49,103 nt of DNA from Streptomyces sp. NRRL S-87 (GCF_000719335.1 NZ_JOGB01000068.1:1-49103), one strand, 5' to 3'; counted from the stretch's first letter, positions 25,758 to 34,016 are shown. Program-made: numbers and translations. The notes: generated by a model not told the origin, from the sequence alone.

Positions 25758-26139
25758 GGGGAACCCCTTCCGTGATCGGTGCGTGGCGCCAACGTAGGGG
25801 ATCAAGCCCCCCTGCCGGAGGCGAACGCACGGACCGCCCCCGGAGCCGGCACGATCGCACCCCTCGTACGGCCGGTGGCCAGGGGATCGGGCGGGAGTCT
25901 CGTGCGCGGCGGCGCGTTGCCGCCGTCGGCGGAGGCCCGTGGTGCTGTGGTGGAGGGGTGAGAGAGCCTCGGCCCCGGCGCCGACCGGAACAGCAGCGCG
26001 GCCTGCACCTGTGGCCGATCCGCCGGGTCCTCGTCGGTACCCGCCGCAGGCCCGACGAAGACCGTCGCCGGTCACCCGACGCGGCCCCTGCCGTGGACGT
26101 GGGTACGCCGACCGGGAGCGGGTGCCCGCGGGCCGCGCG
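25758..26139. other. 382-base region without a supported gene
   Basis: Frames here are open only through high GC and encode low-complexity Arg/Pro/Ala peptide. The right part is downstream of the SDR stop codon; the left part should hold the promoter of the zinc-ribbon gene. No repeat or RNA structure stands out. Confidence 0.5.
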
Positions 26140-27063
26140 TCACGCCCGCGGCGAGCCGGCGGACAGGTCGGGGAAGCGGACGCCCGTGAGCTGCTCGGAG
26201 AGGTCCCACAGCCGCCGGGCCCGCAGGTCGTCCTGCGCGTGGGCGCTGCGCTGCGCCGGGCCGGGGTGGCCGCGCAGTTCGCCGCGGCCGTCGGGCCCGG
26301 TGTAGCTGTCGCCGGGCAGCGGCTGTGTGGCGGCGTAGAGGGTGGGCAGTGCCCCCATGGCGTCGGACTGCGCCATCAGGCGGTTCGTGACGGCCAGCAC
26401 CAGGCGCTGGACGGCGCTGGCGGAACGCCCCTGCAGGTTGGTCGCGGCGTAGCCGGGGTGGACGGCGTGGGCGGTGACCGGGGACCCGGCCTCGGTCAGG
26501 CGGCGCTGGAGCTCGCGGGTGAAGAGCAGGTTGGCCAGCTTGGACTGCTGGTAGGCGCGCCAGGGGCGGTAGTCGCGCTCGGAGTTGAGGTCGTCGAAGT
26601 CGATGTCCACACCCGGCCGGCGGTGGGCGTTGGATGCGACGGTGACGACCCGGTCGGTGATGTGCGGCAGCAGCAGGTTCGTCAGGGCGAACGGCCCGAG
26701 GTGGTTGGTGCCGATCTGCATTTCGAAGCCGTCGACGGTGCGCGCCTCGGGGACGGCCATGACGCCGGCGTTGTTGATGAGGACGTCGAGGGGGCGGTCC
26801 CAGCCGGCGGCGAAGGCGCGGACGGAGGACAGGTCGGCCAGGTCGAGGCGGCGTACCTCGGTGCTGCCGGTCAAGGTCGCCGCGAGGTGCTCGCCGCGCG
26901 CGGTGTCGCGGACGGCGAGCACCACGTGGGCGCCGGCCCCGGCCAGCTCCTTCGCGGTGACCGCGCCGAGGCCGCTGGTGGCCCCGGTGACGACGACGGT
27001 TCGGCCGGCCAGCGAGGGCAGGTCGGCGGCGGTCCAGGCGGTGGTTTCGGTCGGTGCGCTCAT
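26140..27063 (-). CDS. Short-chain dehydrogenase/reductase (SDR)
   Basis: A 307-residue NAD(P)-dependent oxidoreductase of the retinol-dehydrogenase-like SDR type. The ATG at 27063 (MSAPTETTAWT) is chosen over one 21 codons upstream, which would lie across the operator. It has the cofactor loop TGATSGLG (26-33), Asp of LDLADLSS, the INNAGVM strand, and the active-site YQQSK preceded by the SNAHRR strand carrying the catalytic Ser. The C-terminal region, PLPGDSYTGPDG and WDLSEQLTG, is typical for this subgroup. The substrate is unknown. It is divergent from a TetR gene with a 19-base palindrome in the 83-base gap, so it is very likely the regulated target. Confidence 0.9.
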   Translation of the reverse strand: MSAPTETTAWTAADLPSLAGRTVVVTGATSGLGAVTAKELAGAGAHVVLAVRDTARGEHLAATLTGSTEVRRLDLADLSSVRAFAAGWDRPLDVLINNAGVMAVPEARTVDGFEMQIGTNHLGPFALTNLLLPHITDRVVTVASNAHRRPGVDIDFDDLNSERDYRPWRAYQQSKLANLLFTRELQRRLTEAGSPVTAHAVHPGYAATNLQGRSASAVQRLVLAVTNRLMAQSDAMGALPTLYAATQPLPGDSYTGPDGRGELRGHPGPAQRSAHAQDDLRARRLWDLSEQLTGVRFPDLSAGSPRA

Positions 27064-27089
27064 GGATCCAGGCTGACACCGGCACCTGC

Positions 27090-27108
27090 ATGTTGTCAAC
27101 GACAACAT
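27090..27108. promoter_or_regulatory. TetR operator between SDR and TetR genes
   Basis: ATGTTGTCAACGACAACAT has perfect 8-base arms around a 3-base centre. A related half-site, GGCAACAT, follows at 27118-27125. A TAGTAT element at 27135-27140 is placed as -10 for a leaderless TetR message starting at the ATG 27147. Confidence 0.8.
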
Positions 27109-27146
27109 AGTTTCCAGTGGCAACATTGGGGCGGTAGTATGCCGCC

Positions 27147-27755
27147 ATGCAGGAACGCAGCTACCACCACGGCAACCTGAGGACCGCCCTGCTGGAGGAG
27201 GCCGAGCGGTCGGTCATCGAGCACGGCGTCGCGGCGCTGTCGCTGCGCGAGCTCGCCCGCGGGCTCGGCGTCAGCCATGCCGCGCCCCGGCGGCACTTCC
27301 CGGACCGGGCGGCCCTGCTGGACGCGCTGGCGCAGCGCGGGTTCGACACCCTCGGGGAGCGGCTCGCCGGGGCGGTAGCCGCCGCCGGCCCGTCCTTCGA
27401 GGCCAGGCTCCGCGCGATCGCCCAGACGTACGTCGCGTACACCGCGGGCCGGATGCCGGTCGTGGAGCTGATGTACGCCAGCAAGCACGCGGCGGAGACC
27501 GCGGCAGCACCGGCCGCGGCGCGCGCCGCCTACGCCGTCCCGTACGCCGTGATCGAGGAGGCCCACCGCGGCGGCGAGCTGGCCGAGGGCCAGGACCCGC
27601 AGGCCGCAGCCCGCCTGGTATTCGCCGCGCTGCACGGACTGGCGGTCCTGCTCAACGGCGGCATGATCGCCGCGGTCGACGTCCCGGCCACGGTGGACAC
27701 CGCGGTCGACGGCCTCCTGTCGGGCCTGGGCTCCCGCACGGAGAGTCCTGCCTGA
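27147..27755 (+). CDS. TetR-family transcriptional regulator
   Basis: A 202-residue regulator. The DNA-binding part is LSLRELARGLGVSHAAPRRH (residues about 32-51) within the N-terminal three-helix domain that begins YHHGNLRTALLEEAERSV. The C-terminal region (about 70-195) is the all-helical ligand and dimer domain, with ASKHAAE and GLAVLLNGGM. There is no ribosome binding site before the ATG, but TAGTAT lies 6 bases upstream, so a leaderless transcript is likely. The 19-base palindrome upstream fits autorepression and repression of the divergent SDR gene. The inducer is unknown. Confidence 0.9.
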   Translation: MQERSYHHGNLRTALLEEAERSVIEHGVAALSLRELARGLGVSHAAPRRHFPDRAALLDALAQRGFDTLGERLAGAVAAAGPSFEARLRAIAQTYVAYTAGRMPVVELMYASKHAAETAAAPAAARAAYAVPYAVIEEAHRGGELAEGQDPQAAARLVFAALHGLAVLLNGGMIAAVDVPATVDTAVDGLLSGLGSRTESPA

Positions 27756-27966
27756 CTCGTCCGCGACCGACCGTACGGCCGGCGTCCCCCACGCCGCCGG
27801 CACCCGCACACGGATGCGGAGCGGAGGCGGTGACGTGGGGGACAGGCCCGTTCAACGGCGCGAACGGATCAGCACGCGGCCGGCGGACGGCCGACGCCCG
27901 CCGCGGCGGCCCGCACCCCGTCCCCGGCCCCCGCGTCGGCCGCGGAGCGGCAACGCCCGACCCACC

Positions 27967-28434
27967 TCACTCGGCCGCGGCCATCCACTCCTCCAACTGC
28001 TCCAGGGTGGTGGACGGATCCGCGACGAGCTCCGCGAGCCGGTCGTCGCGCGGGTTGAGCGTGGAGACGGCCGGGCAGCGGTGACAGGCGTCCACGCCCG
28101 CCTGCCCCCACCACTTGCAGCGCGGACGGAGGTGGCACCGCGGCACGGCTCCGCCGGCCTCGGACACGGGCAGGGTCTCGATGCGGTCGATCAGCCCGCA
28201 GGCGTCGCCGACCCGGTTCGCGCACTCGGACACGCAGTGGGAGGCGAACCGCAGCACCCGGTTCGGGGCGATCCCCTCGGGGATCGTGGCCAGGACGTCC
28301 GCCGCCGGGACAGGCTCGGCCAGGTAGACGACCTGTCCGTGCTCCCCCGACCTGACGCCCAGGACGACCGACTCCGGGCGATGGGCCTCACCGCTGGGAC
28401 ACCAACTGACCTGCTGTTCCCCGGAGCTGTCCAC
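27967..28434 (-). CDS. Cysteine-rich protein, possible metal or Fe-S cluster binder
   Basis: A 155-residue protein. The GTG at 28434 is preceded by GGAGG 8 bases upstream. The first half is beta-rich (VVLGVRSGEHGQVVYLAEPV); the second half has seven of the eight cysteines: FASHCVSECANRVGDACGL, then PRCHLRPRCKWWGQ and VDACHRCPAV. The spacing suggests one or two metal or iron-sulfur sites. The C-terminus is a short helix (TTLEQLEEWMAAAE). I do not recognise the family with certainty; similar Cys blocks occur in small proteins annotated as hypothetical in actinomycetes. It begins 20 bases after the stop of the small secreted-peptide gene, so the two are likely one operon. Confidence 0.7.
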   Translation of the reverse strand: MDSSGEQQVSWCPSGEAHRPESVVLGVRSGEHGQVVYLAEPVPAADVLATIPEGIAPNRVLRFASHCVSECANRVGDACGLIDRIETLPVSEAGGAVPRCHLRPRCKWWGQAGVDACHRCPAVSTLNPRDDRLAELVADPSTTLEQLEEWMAAAE

Positions 28435-28453
28435 GGCGTGCGCCTCCACCCCG

Positions 28454-28675
28454 TCAGGCGGACGTGCCGTCGGCGCGCTCGGGGTTGGTGACCGCGCCCA
28501 GGATCGGGCCGCCCGTGGTGCCGCTCTCCAGCTGTGCGGCGGCGACCGCCTTCTGGATGTGCGAGGAGAGCTGCTGCGCGTCGATCCTCTGAGCCGCGTG
28601 GGCGGTACCACCGGCGGCGAGCAGCCCCGTGATCAGCGCCGCCGTGGCCGCAGTCGTCCGCAGGCTCTGGTTCAT
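28454..28675 (-). CDS. Small secreted peptide, first gene of a two-gene operon
   Basis: A 73-residue precursor starting at ATG 28675 with AAGGAGG 6 bases upstream, the strongest ribosome binding site nearby. The signal peptide is clear: NQSLRTTAATAALITGLLAA and an AHA-A cleavage site near residue 27. The mature part of about 46 residues has no cysteine, one amphipathic helix (DAQQLSSHIQKAVAAAQLES) and a Gly/Pro/Thr-rich end. It lies 19 bases before the Cys-rich gene. No export or modification genes are beside it. It could be a signalling or envelope peptide; this is conjecture. Confidence 0.7.
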   Translation of the reverse strand: MNQSLRTTAATAALITGLLAAGGTAHAAQRIDAQQLSSHIQKAVAAAQLESGTTGGPILGAVTNPERADGTSA

Positions 28676-29374
28676 GCCGTGCCTCCTTGACGTCGTCGTC
28701 GCAACTGACAGAGGCGACCGTATGTATCAACTCCCTTCTGCGGAAGGTACTTTGGGCCTGATTTTTTCCGTGACGAACGACCACCGGGGACGCGTTCTGC
28801 GCCTCGGGAACGACGGTCGCTGCCGAAAGCGCGGGCCGCTCCCCGGCCGTCGACGGCTGGTTCGAGCGGTCGAGCGGAGGGGGGTGGAGGTGTGTCCGGG
28901 TGGGTGGAGTGCCGCGCCAACGGCGACTCCGCCCACCCGGGCGAGGCGCGGGACCGTCATCCAGGGTGCCTCGGCACGGGCGGTTCGGTTCGGACCTGCC
29001 CATCGGAACCAGTTTCGAAGATGCCGGCATTTGATGTACAGGGTGCGCGGGCACTGCCGGACAGATCACCCCGTCCCTCCCTGCGCGCAAGACGCTGAGC
29101 TGGCGCGACGCAGGAGGCGAGAGGGGTTCTCCAGCGCGCGGGGCGACGGACGGCGAATTGTTCGGGGCCCTGATGACCGTCGTCGGCTTTGTTTGATAAG
29201 CGCCGTATAACCCACCATACGGTGCATATCGGGAGGCGTGCCGAGGCTGTTCCGACGTGACGGGACCGGGGCATGGTGGGTGCATCGCCCCCTCCGGCCC
29301 GAGCGGCCGGACGCAGCGCCAACTGTGCCGGGCGCCACCCCACTTGTCCGGACCGTCATCCCAGGAGGCCTCCC
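28676..29374. other. 699-base AT-richer intergenic region, probable promoters
   Basis: No convincing gene. It contains a poly-T run near 28760, a small hairpin (CCTTC-CGCA-GAAGG, minus strand, 28734-28747) in the promoter area of the secreted peptide, and an inverted repeat CCGTAT...ATACGG at 29203-29222 overlapping a TATAAC-like -10 element upstream of the 29375 operon. The lower GC content sets it apart from its surroundings. Open frames here give only Arg-rich low-complexity peptide. Confidence 0.5.
29203..29222. promoter_or_regulatory. Inverted repeat at a putative promoter
   Basis: CCGTAT and ATACGG, perfect 6-base arms 8 bases apart, overlapping TATAAC at 29206-29211, about 150 bases upstream of the small membrane protein and XRE-NTPase operon. 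A regulator site is inferred. Confidence 0.4.
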
Positions 29375-29614
29375 ATGACCCCCAACTCCCTCTCCTGTCT
29401 GCCGTCGTTTCCGCACGAGGTGCGAATCCGCATCGTGGTCGTGGTTCTGGTGCTCATCGCGACGGTCGTACTCGTCCGCCACGGCTACGAGGCCGGCAGC
29501 GCCCTGGCACTCATCACCCTGGCGGGCGGCACCGCGCTGGACCTCGCGCGAGGCCTGCTGACGCCGGGCTCCCGGCCCGCGCGGGCCCGCCGCCTCTCCA
29601 CCGCCGGGGAGTGA
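29375..29614 (+). CDS. Small two-helix membrane protein
   Basis: A 79-residue protein starting at ATG 29375, with AGGAGG 6 bases upstream. Two hydrophobic segments, IRIVVVVLVLIATVVLV (about 17-33) and ALALITLAGGTALDLA (about 42-57), are followed by a basic tail. No family is recognised. Its stop codon is only 6 bases before the XRE-NTPase gene, so the two are an operon and possibly a functional pair, with the small protein as membrane partner or regulator of the large one. Confidence 0.75.
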   Translation: MTPNSLSCLPSFPHEVRIRIVVVVLVLIATVVLVRHGYEAGSALALITLAGGTALDLARGLLTPGSRPARARRLSTAGE

Positions 29615-29620
29615 GGAACG

Positions 29621-31969
29621 ATGTCGCGCGGACGTCCCGAGAAGCCGGTCGACGAGACCGTCCCGGAACTGGCCGAGCTCGCCACCCGTATGCGGGCCGT
29701 ACGGCACGAAACCGGGCTGACCCTCCAGCAGCTGGCCGGAGTCACCCACTGGAGCAAGGCGATGCTCCAGTCCGCCACGACCGGTACCACCCTCCCCCGC
29801 TGGCGCCTGGTCGAGGACTGGGCGAAGGCCTGCGACCCCGAGACCAGCGTGGACCTGTGGCGCAGCCGTTATGCAGAGGCCAGCCGTGCACACCGTGCCC
29901 ACCACCGCCCCGACCAGGTGCAGGACACCGTCGCCGGCGAGGGTCTTCAAGAACCCGGCACCGCTCCGGGTGCGCCCGGTGAAGCCGGGAAGGGTGCGCC
30001 CGCTGCGCTGCGGGCCGCCGCCCAGCACACGCTGGCCTCCAGCCTGCCGTTATGGAACCTACGCAGTGACGCCGGAACCCGGGACGGCGTCGGCCCGCTG
30101 CCGATCCGGTTCCTTCCGGCGCCCGTCGACCTGATGGACGGTCCGCCGCCCGTCGACCTCCGCGGGCGCTTCGGTGACCTGGGGGCCCTGTTCACGCTCC
30201 TGCCGTCCCAACGCCTGGTCATCCTCGGCCCCAGGGGCAGCGGCAAGACCGAACTCGCGGTTCAGCTGGGCAGATCCCTCCAGAACGGCACGGCCGTGCC
30301 GATCCTGATGTCCCTGGCCGACTGGGACCCGCGGTACGGGTCTCTCCTGGAGTGGATGGCGAGCGCCGTGCCGTGCGTCTCCAGGGAACGCTTCACCGCC
30401 GAGCGGCTGTCCGTGCTGCTGGAGGCGGGCGAGATCCTGCCCCTCCTGGACGACTTCGACGCGGTCGACCCCCGCTACCTGCTGCGTGCCCTCGAAGAGA
30501 TCGACAGCCGCCTGAGCGGCGTCGTCCTCATCAGCGAGACCGATCCGTTCCGCACCCTGGTCGAGTCCACCGACACGCCCTTGGCACGCAGCAGCGGCAT
30601 CATGATGTGCCCGCTGGAACCGGAAGACCTCGAAGCGTGGCTGCCCCGGACCAACCGAAGCGCCGCCGCGGCACTCGTCCGAGGCAAATGGGAGCCCGTG
30701 CTCACCTCCGACGACGCGCCGGAACTCTGGGAGGTGCTGTCCACCCCGTCCATGGCCTGCGCCGCCCGGCAGGCGTTCAGCGACGGACGAGCGGACCCGG
30801 CAGATCTGCTGGGCAAGCCGCGCCACGCCGTCGAACGCCAGATCATCGAGTCCGGCTACCTCCCCGCCGTCGCCAGGCGCGCATGCGCGGTCGGCTACTC
30901 GCCACCCTTCACCGCCGAGCGGTTCCAGGCCTCGCTGGCACTGTTCCTGCGCCAACCCCCGCGCCCCGACGGGAGCCGCACGTTGGGCGGAGTCGGCTGG
31001 CAACCCTCCAAGCGGCCCTACCTCACCGTCCTGATCGCCGTCCTGGCGTTCTTCTACACCTGGGTGACCCTGGCCGAGGAGTCCATCAGCTCTACGGGCG
31101 AGTACGACGGCGGTCTCCACGTGCGGCTGGTGCCGTACGCCGTGGTGGCCGCCGCCCTCATCGCCGTCACGGTGCACCCCGTGGTCACCCGACCTCCCTC
31201 GGCCGTGATCTACTCCGAGCCACCCCCCTCGGTGCTGCGGGCCGTGGCCAGCAGGGCGAGCTTGCCGGCGCTTCCCTGCCTGCTCTGCTGCCTGATCGCC
31301 CACTACACCGGTGGGCCCGGTACCGTCGTACTCAGTCCCGTCTTCGGCGTGTACGCGGTGGCCTTCATCGGCCGGGCGGCGTTCACGGACGCCAACCCCA
31401 GGCGCCACTCGCCGGACCGGTGCCCCCGCTGGTTCCCGCGGCGCCACGGCACCGGGATGACCATGGAATCGCTGCTGTCGTTGCCGATGATCGCCGTGTC
31501 GCTGACCTGCCTTCCCTTCACGCTCGAACACGACACCTCCGAAGCCACCGCCCTCGTCGGCACCTCCGCCGCCCTCGCGACGGCCCTGCTGCTGGCGATG
31601 CTCGCAGGCACCCTCGCGGCCCCCCGCTGGGCATACGTCTTCCTCGACCGCCACCGACGCAGGGCGCTCACCGACCTGGGTGACACGCTCAGGGCCGCAC
31701 ACGACCAGAAGTTCCTGACGGTCGACGACGGGGCGTACCGCTTCACCGACCCGATCCTCGCCCGTCACTACGCCGGGACGCTTCCGCGCCCCGATGCCGC
31801 CCTGACCAGGGCCTCGTACCGGCGCGGCTACCGAAACCGGTCCCCCTCTCGGTCCTGGCCACCGCCCAGCGCGCGGCGGCCAGGACCGAGGCGCGCCCTG
31901 CGCCCCGCGCCACCGGGCGAGCCACATAGTAGCCATGTACATAATAGCCATGTACTCTACCTTTCATGA
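29621..31969 (+). CDS. HTH-NACHT-like NTPase-membrane fusion protein
   Basis: A 782-residue protein. Residues 15-70 are an XRE-like helix-turn-helix (LAELATRMRAVRHETGLTLQ); 90-180 is a linker; a NACHT/STAND-like P-loop domain follows with Walker A GPRGSGKT (203-210) and Walker B ILPLLDDFD (272-280). From about 465 to 670 there are five or six hydrophobic helices, and near 690-720 a small segment RALTDLGDTLRAAHD...YRFTDPILARHYAG, like the end of NACHT proteins. The last 45 residues are low complexity and run into the promoter repeats of the next gene, overlapping its ATG, so the natural stop may have been lost. Such proteins in actinomycetes are suspected immune or signalling switches. The start has a GAGG site. 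Confidence 0.8.
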   Translation: MSRGRPEKPVDETVPELAELATRMRAVRHETGLTLQQLAGVTHWSKAMLQSATTGTTLPRWRLVEDWAKACDPETSVDLWRSRYAEASRAHRAHHRPDQVQDTVAGEGLQEPGTAPGAPGEAGKGAPAALRAAAQHTLASSLPLWNLRSDAGTRDGVGPLPIRFLPAPVDLMDGPPPVDLRGRFGDLGALFTLLPSQRLVILGPRGSGKTELAVQLGRSLQNGTAVPILMSLADWDPRYGSLLEWMASAVPCVSRERFTAERLSVLLEAGEILPLLDDFDAVDPRYLLRALEEIDSRLSGVVLISETDPFRTLVESTDTPLARSSGIMMCPLEPEDLEAWLPRTNRSAAAALVRGKWEPVLTSDDAPELWEVLSTPSMACAARQAFSDGRADPADLLGKPRHAVERQIIESGYLPAVARRACAVGYSPPFTAERFQASLALFLRQPPRPDGSRTLGGVGWQPSKRPYLTVLIAVLAFFYTWVTLAEESISSTGEYDGGLHVRLVPYAVVAAALIAVTVHPVVTRPPSAVIYSEPPPSVLRAVASRASLPALPCLLCCLIAHYTGGPGTVVLSPVFGVYAVAFIGRAAFTDANPRRHSPDRCPRWFPRRHGTGMTMESLLSLPMIAVSLTCLPFTLEHDTSEATALVGTSAALATALLLAMLAGTLAAPRWAYVFLDRHRRRALTDLGDTLRAAHDQKFLTVDDGAYRFTDPILARHYAGTLPRPDAALTRASYRRGYRNRSPSRSWPPPSARRPGPRRALRPAPPGEPHSSHVHNSHVLYLS
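31926..31955. repeat. Tandem 15-bp repeat, candidate MarR operator
   Basis: Two adjacent 15-base copies, ATAGTAGCCATGTAC and ATAATAGCCATGTAC, differ at one base. Together they create an inverted GTACAT...ATGTAC pair. They end 10 bases before the ATG of the MarR gene, within the 3' end of the preceding frame. Confidence 0.75.
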
Positions 31970-32460
31970 GTAAGGGCACCCCGGGCCCCACGCCCGGCTT
32001 CCTGGTATGGCGGCTCGCCAACAAGTGGCGCGTCGCGGTCGACCGCGCACTGGCCCCACTGGGCCTCACCCACGCGCAGTACTCCCTCGTCGCCTCGCTG
32101 CACGGCATGCGGCGCGCCGGTGAGCGGCCCAGCCAGCGCCGGCTCGCCGACCACACCGGCCTGGAGGCGCTGTACGTCTCCAAGCTGGCCCGCGCCCTGG
32201 AGTCGGCCGGACTGATCGAGCGCACCCGTGACCCCCGCGACCCGCGCGCCGTACAGCTCGCCCTCACCGAACAGGGCCAGGCCGTCACGCAGCACGCCAT
32301 CGAGGTGGTCCAACACCTCCTCGAGCAGCTCCTGGAGCCGCTCGGCGGCCCCGACGCCCCGCGGACGCAGGCGTTCACCGACGAGCTGACCGCCCTCCTC
32401 GACGCACCTCTCGGCCCACCCGTACCGAACGACCAGAACACGAAGGGGACATCGCCATGA
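31966..32460 (+). CDS. MarR-family transcriptional regulator
   Basis: A 164-residue winged-helix protein. The core is LTHAQYSLVASLHGM, the HTH RRLADHTGLEALYVSKLARALE (about 62-83) with partner helices, and the wing RTRDPRDPRAVQLALTEQG. It has no ribosome binding site of note and lies directly behind the 15-base tandem repeats, which are candidates for its operator. Its ATG overlaps the stop of the NTPase frame and its stop overlaps the next start (ATGA), so it is co-transcribed with the second MarR-like gene. The ligand is unknown. Confidence 0.87.
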   Translation: MSKGTPGPTPGFLVWRLANKWRVAVDRALAPLGLTHAQYSLVASLHGMRRAGERPSQRRLADHTGLEALYVSKLARALESAGLIERTRDPRDPRAVQLALTEQGQAVTQHAIEVVQHLLEQLLEPLGGPDAPRTQAFTDELTALLDAPLGPPVPNDQNTKGTSP

Positions 32461-32903
32461 CCGCCAACACCGCACCCGTCGCCGACGCACGCACCCTCGG
32501 CCTGGCCCACTACGCCGCCCGCGGCGTCCTGGAGCACGTCCTGGCCCGGCACGGCATCACGTTCCAGCAGCAGATCGTCCTGCGCGCCGCCGTCACCGCC
32601 GTCACCCCGCAGACGCCGGACGACCTCGTCACCCAGGTCCAGGGCTCCCTCAAGACCGATCCCGCCGACATCCGCACCGTGCTCGACGAACTGCTGGCCC
32701 GGCACCTCCTCGCCGCGGACGGCACGCACCTGCGCCCCACGGACGCCGGCCGTCAGCTGCTCACCTCCGTCGGCGCCGACACCGCCCCCGTCACCGCCCG
32801 GATCTGGGGCGGGATCCCCGCCGAGGACCTCGCCGCCGCCGGCCGCGTCCTCGCCCTGGTCACCGAACGCGCGAACACCGAACTCGCGGCACTGACCGCC
32901 TGA
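32457..32903 (+). CDS. MarR-like winged-helix partner protein
   Basis: A 148-residue protein starting at the ATG that overlaps the preceding stop codon; GAAGGGGACA lies upstream. Its order of secondary structure is that of a winged helix: helix AARGVLEHVLARHG, strand or helix TFQQQIVLRAAVTA, DDLVTQVQGSLKTDPADIRT as a variant HTH, and a wing-like HLLAADGTHLRPTDAGRQLL. The HTH is less canonical than in the first gene, so it may dimerise with it or act as a sensor. Such pairs of MarR-like genes are seen next to each other in Streptomyces. Function is unknown. Confidence 0.75.
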   Translation: MTANTAPVADARTLGLAHYAARGVLEHVLARHGITFQQQIVLRAAVTAVTPQTPDDLVTQVQGSLKTDPADIRTVLDELLARHLLAADGTHLRPTDAGRQLLTSVGADTAPVTARIWGGIPAEDLAAAGRVLALVTERANTELAALTA

Positions 32904-32967
32904 CCGCATCGCCCGCACGCCACCCGGGACGCCGACGGCAGCCGCCACCAGCCCACCCGGCCCGGAC

Positions 32968-32997
32968 GTCAGGGAGTCAGGGAGTCAGGGAGTCAGG
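32968..32997. repeat. 8-bp tandem repeat overlapping a stop codon
   Basis: Three exact copies of GTCAGGGA (32968-32991) and a partial fourth copy. The stop codon of the oxidoreductase (32985-32987, minus strand) lies within it, so slippage of the repeat would change the C-terminus of that protein. Confidence 0.85.
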
Positions 32998-34016
32998 ACG
33001 ATCTTCCCGGTGACGGTGCCGGACTCCGCCAGCTTCAAGGCCTCGGCGGCCTTGGCGAGCGGCAGTCGGGCGGCTATCCGGGCGGTGATGTCGCCGCGCT
33101 GGAGTGCGGCGAAGACCTCGGTGAGGTCGGTCCGCAGCCGGGTGCGGAAGCGGTCCTTGTTCCACGCCCGGCCGGCCCAGATGTTGTAGAAGTGCGCCCG
33201 GCGGCCGTTGGGCAGGGCGTTCCAGAGCCAGGTGCGGGCGAGGATCTTGAGTACGGGCATCTGCTTGGAGCCGGTGTCGTCGCGCGTGGAGGCGCTGCCG
33301 TAGGAGACGAGCGTGCCGCCGGGGGCGAGCAGCTGCCAGGAATCGACGACGCTGCGCCCGCCGACGTGGTCGAAGACGGCGTCCACCCCGCCGGGGACCA
33401 GCTCCCGGGTCCGGGCCGCCACGTTTCCCACGCGGTAGTCGATCGGGGTGACGCCCAGCTCCCGCAGCGCCTCGTGGTGGCGGGCGGAGGCCGTACCGAT
33501 CACCTTCACCCCGGCCGCCCGGGCGAGCTGGACCAGGACGGAGCCCACCCCGCCGCTGGCGCCGTGCACCAGGATGGTCTGCCCGGCGCGCACGCGGGCC
33601 GTGCGGTGCAGCATCTGCCAGGCGGTGATGCCGTTGACCACGACGGTCTCCGCCTGCGCCGCGGTCAGGCCGTCCGGCACCTCGACCGCGTCCTTCGCGT
33701 CGACGAGCACGTGGCTGGCCCATCCGCCGACCTTGACCAGTGCGGCCACCCTGCGGCCGGCCAGCTCCGGGGCCACTCCCTGGCCGGTCGACAGGACGCG
33801 GCCCACCAGGTCGTACCCGGGCACGAACGGGAACGGGGGCTGATCGTAGTACCGCCCGCGGCGCATCTGCTGCTCGGCGAACGAGACGCCGGTCGCCTCC
33901 ATGGCGATCACGAGCTGTCCCGGGCCCGGCTTCGGCACGGATGCGCGGCGGATCTGCAGGTCTTCCGGCTCCACGATGCCCGGCAGGACGACCTGGACGA
34001 GGCGTTCGTTGCTCAT
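32985..34016 (-). CDS. Zinc-free medium-chain alcohol dehydrogenase/quinone oxidoreductase
   Basis: A 343-residue MDR-family protein. It has the GroES-like N-terminal domain with FVPGYDLVGRVLSTG, the linker AETVVVNGITAWQML, and the NADPH-binding loop VHGASGGVGSVLVQLAR. The zinc ligands of alcohol dehydrogenase are absent, as in quinone oxidoreductases. The C-terminus is GTVTGKIVLTP. The start is set at ATG 34016 (MSNERLVQVV); a GTG three codons upstream is an alternative. It probably reduces enones or quinones with NADPH. The promoter contains two 15-base sites shared with the divergent TetR gene, so it is the probable target of that repressor. Confidence 0.88.
   Translation of the reverse strand: MSNERLVQVVLPGIVEPEDLQIRRASVPKPGPGQLVIAMEATGVSFAEQQMRRGRYYDQPPFPFVPGYDLVGRVLSTGQGVAPELAGRRVAALVKVGGWASHVLVDAKDAVEVPDGLTAAQAETVVVNGITAWQMLHRTARVRAGQTILVHGASGGVGSVLVQLARAAGVKVIGTASARHHEALRELGVTPIDYRVGNVAARTRELVPGGVDAVFDHVGGRSVVDSWQLLAPGGTLVSYGSASTRDDTGSKQMPVLKILARTWLWNALPNGRRAHFYNIWAGRAWNKDRFRTRLRTDLTEVFAALQRGDITARIAARLPLAKAAEALKLAESGTVTGKIVLTP

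Noticed and set aside
28738..29210. Plus-strand frame starting MYQLPSAEGTLG in the 29-kb gap
   Set aside because: After 20 codons it becomes Arg-rich low complexity and has no ribosome binding site; the region is better read as promoters.
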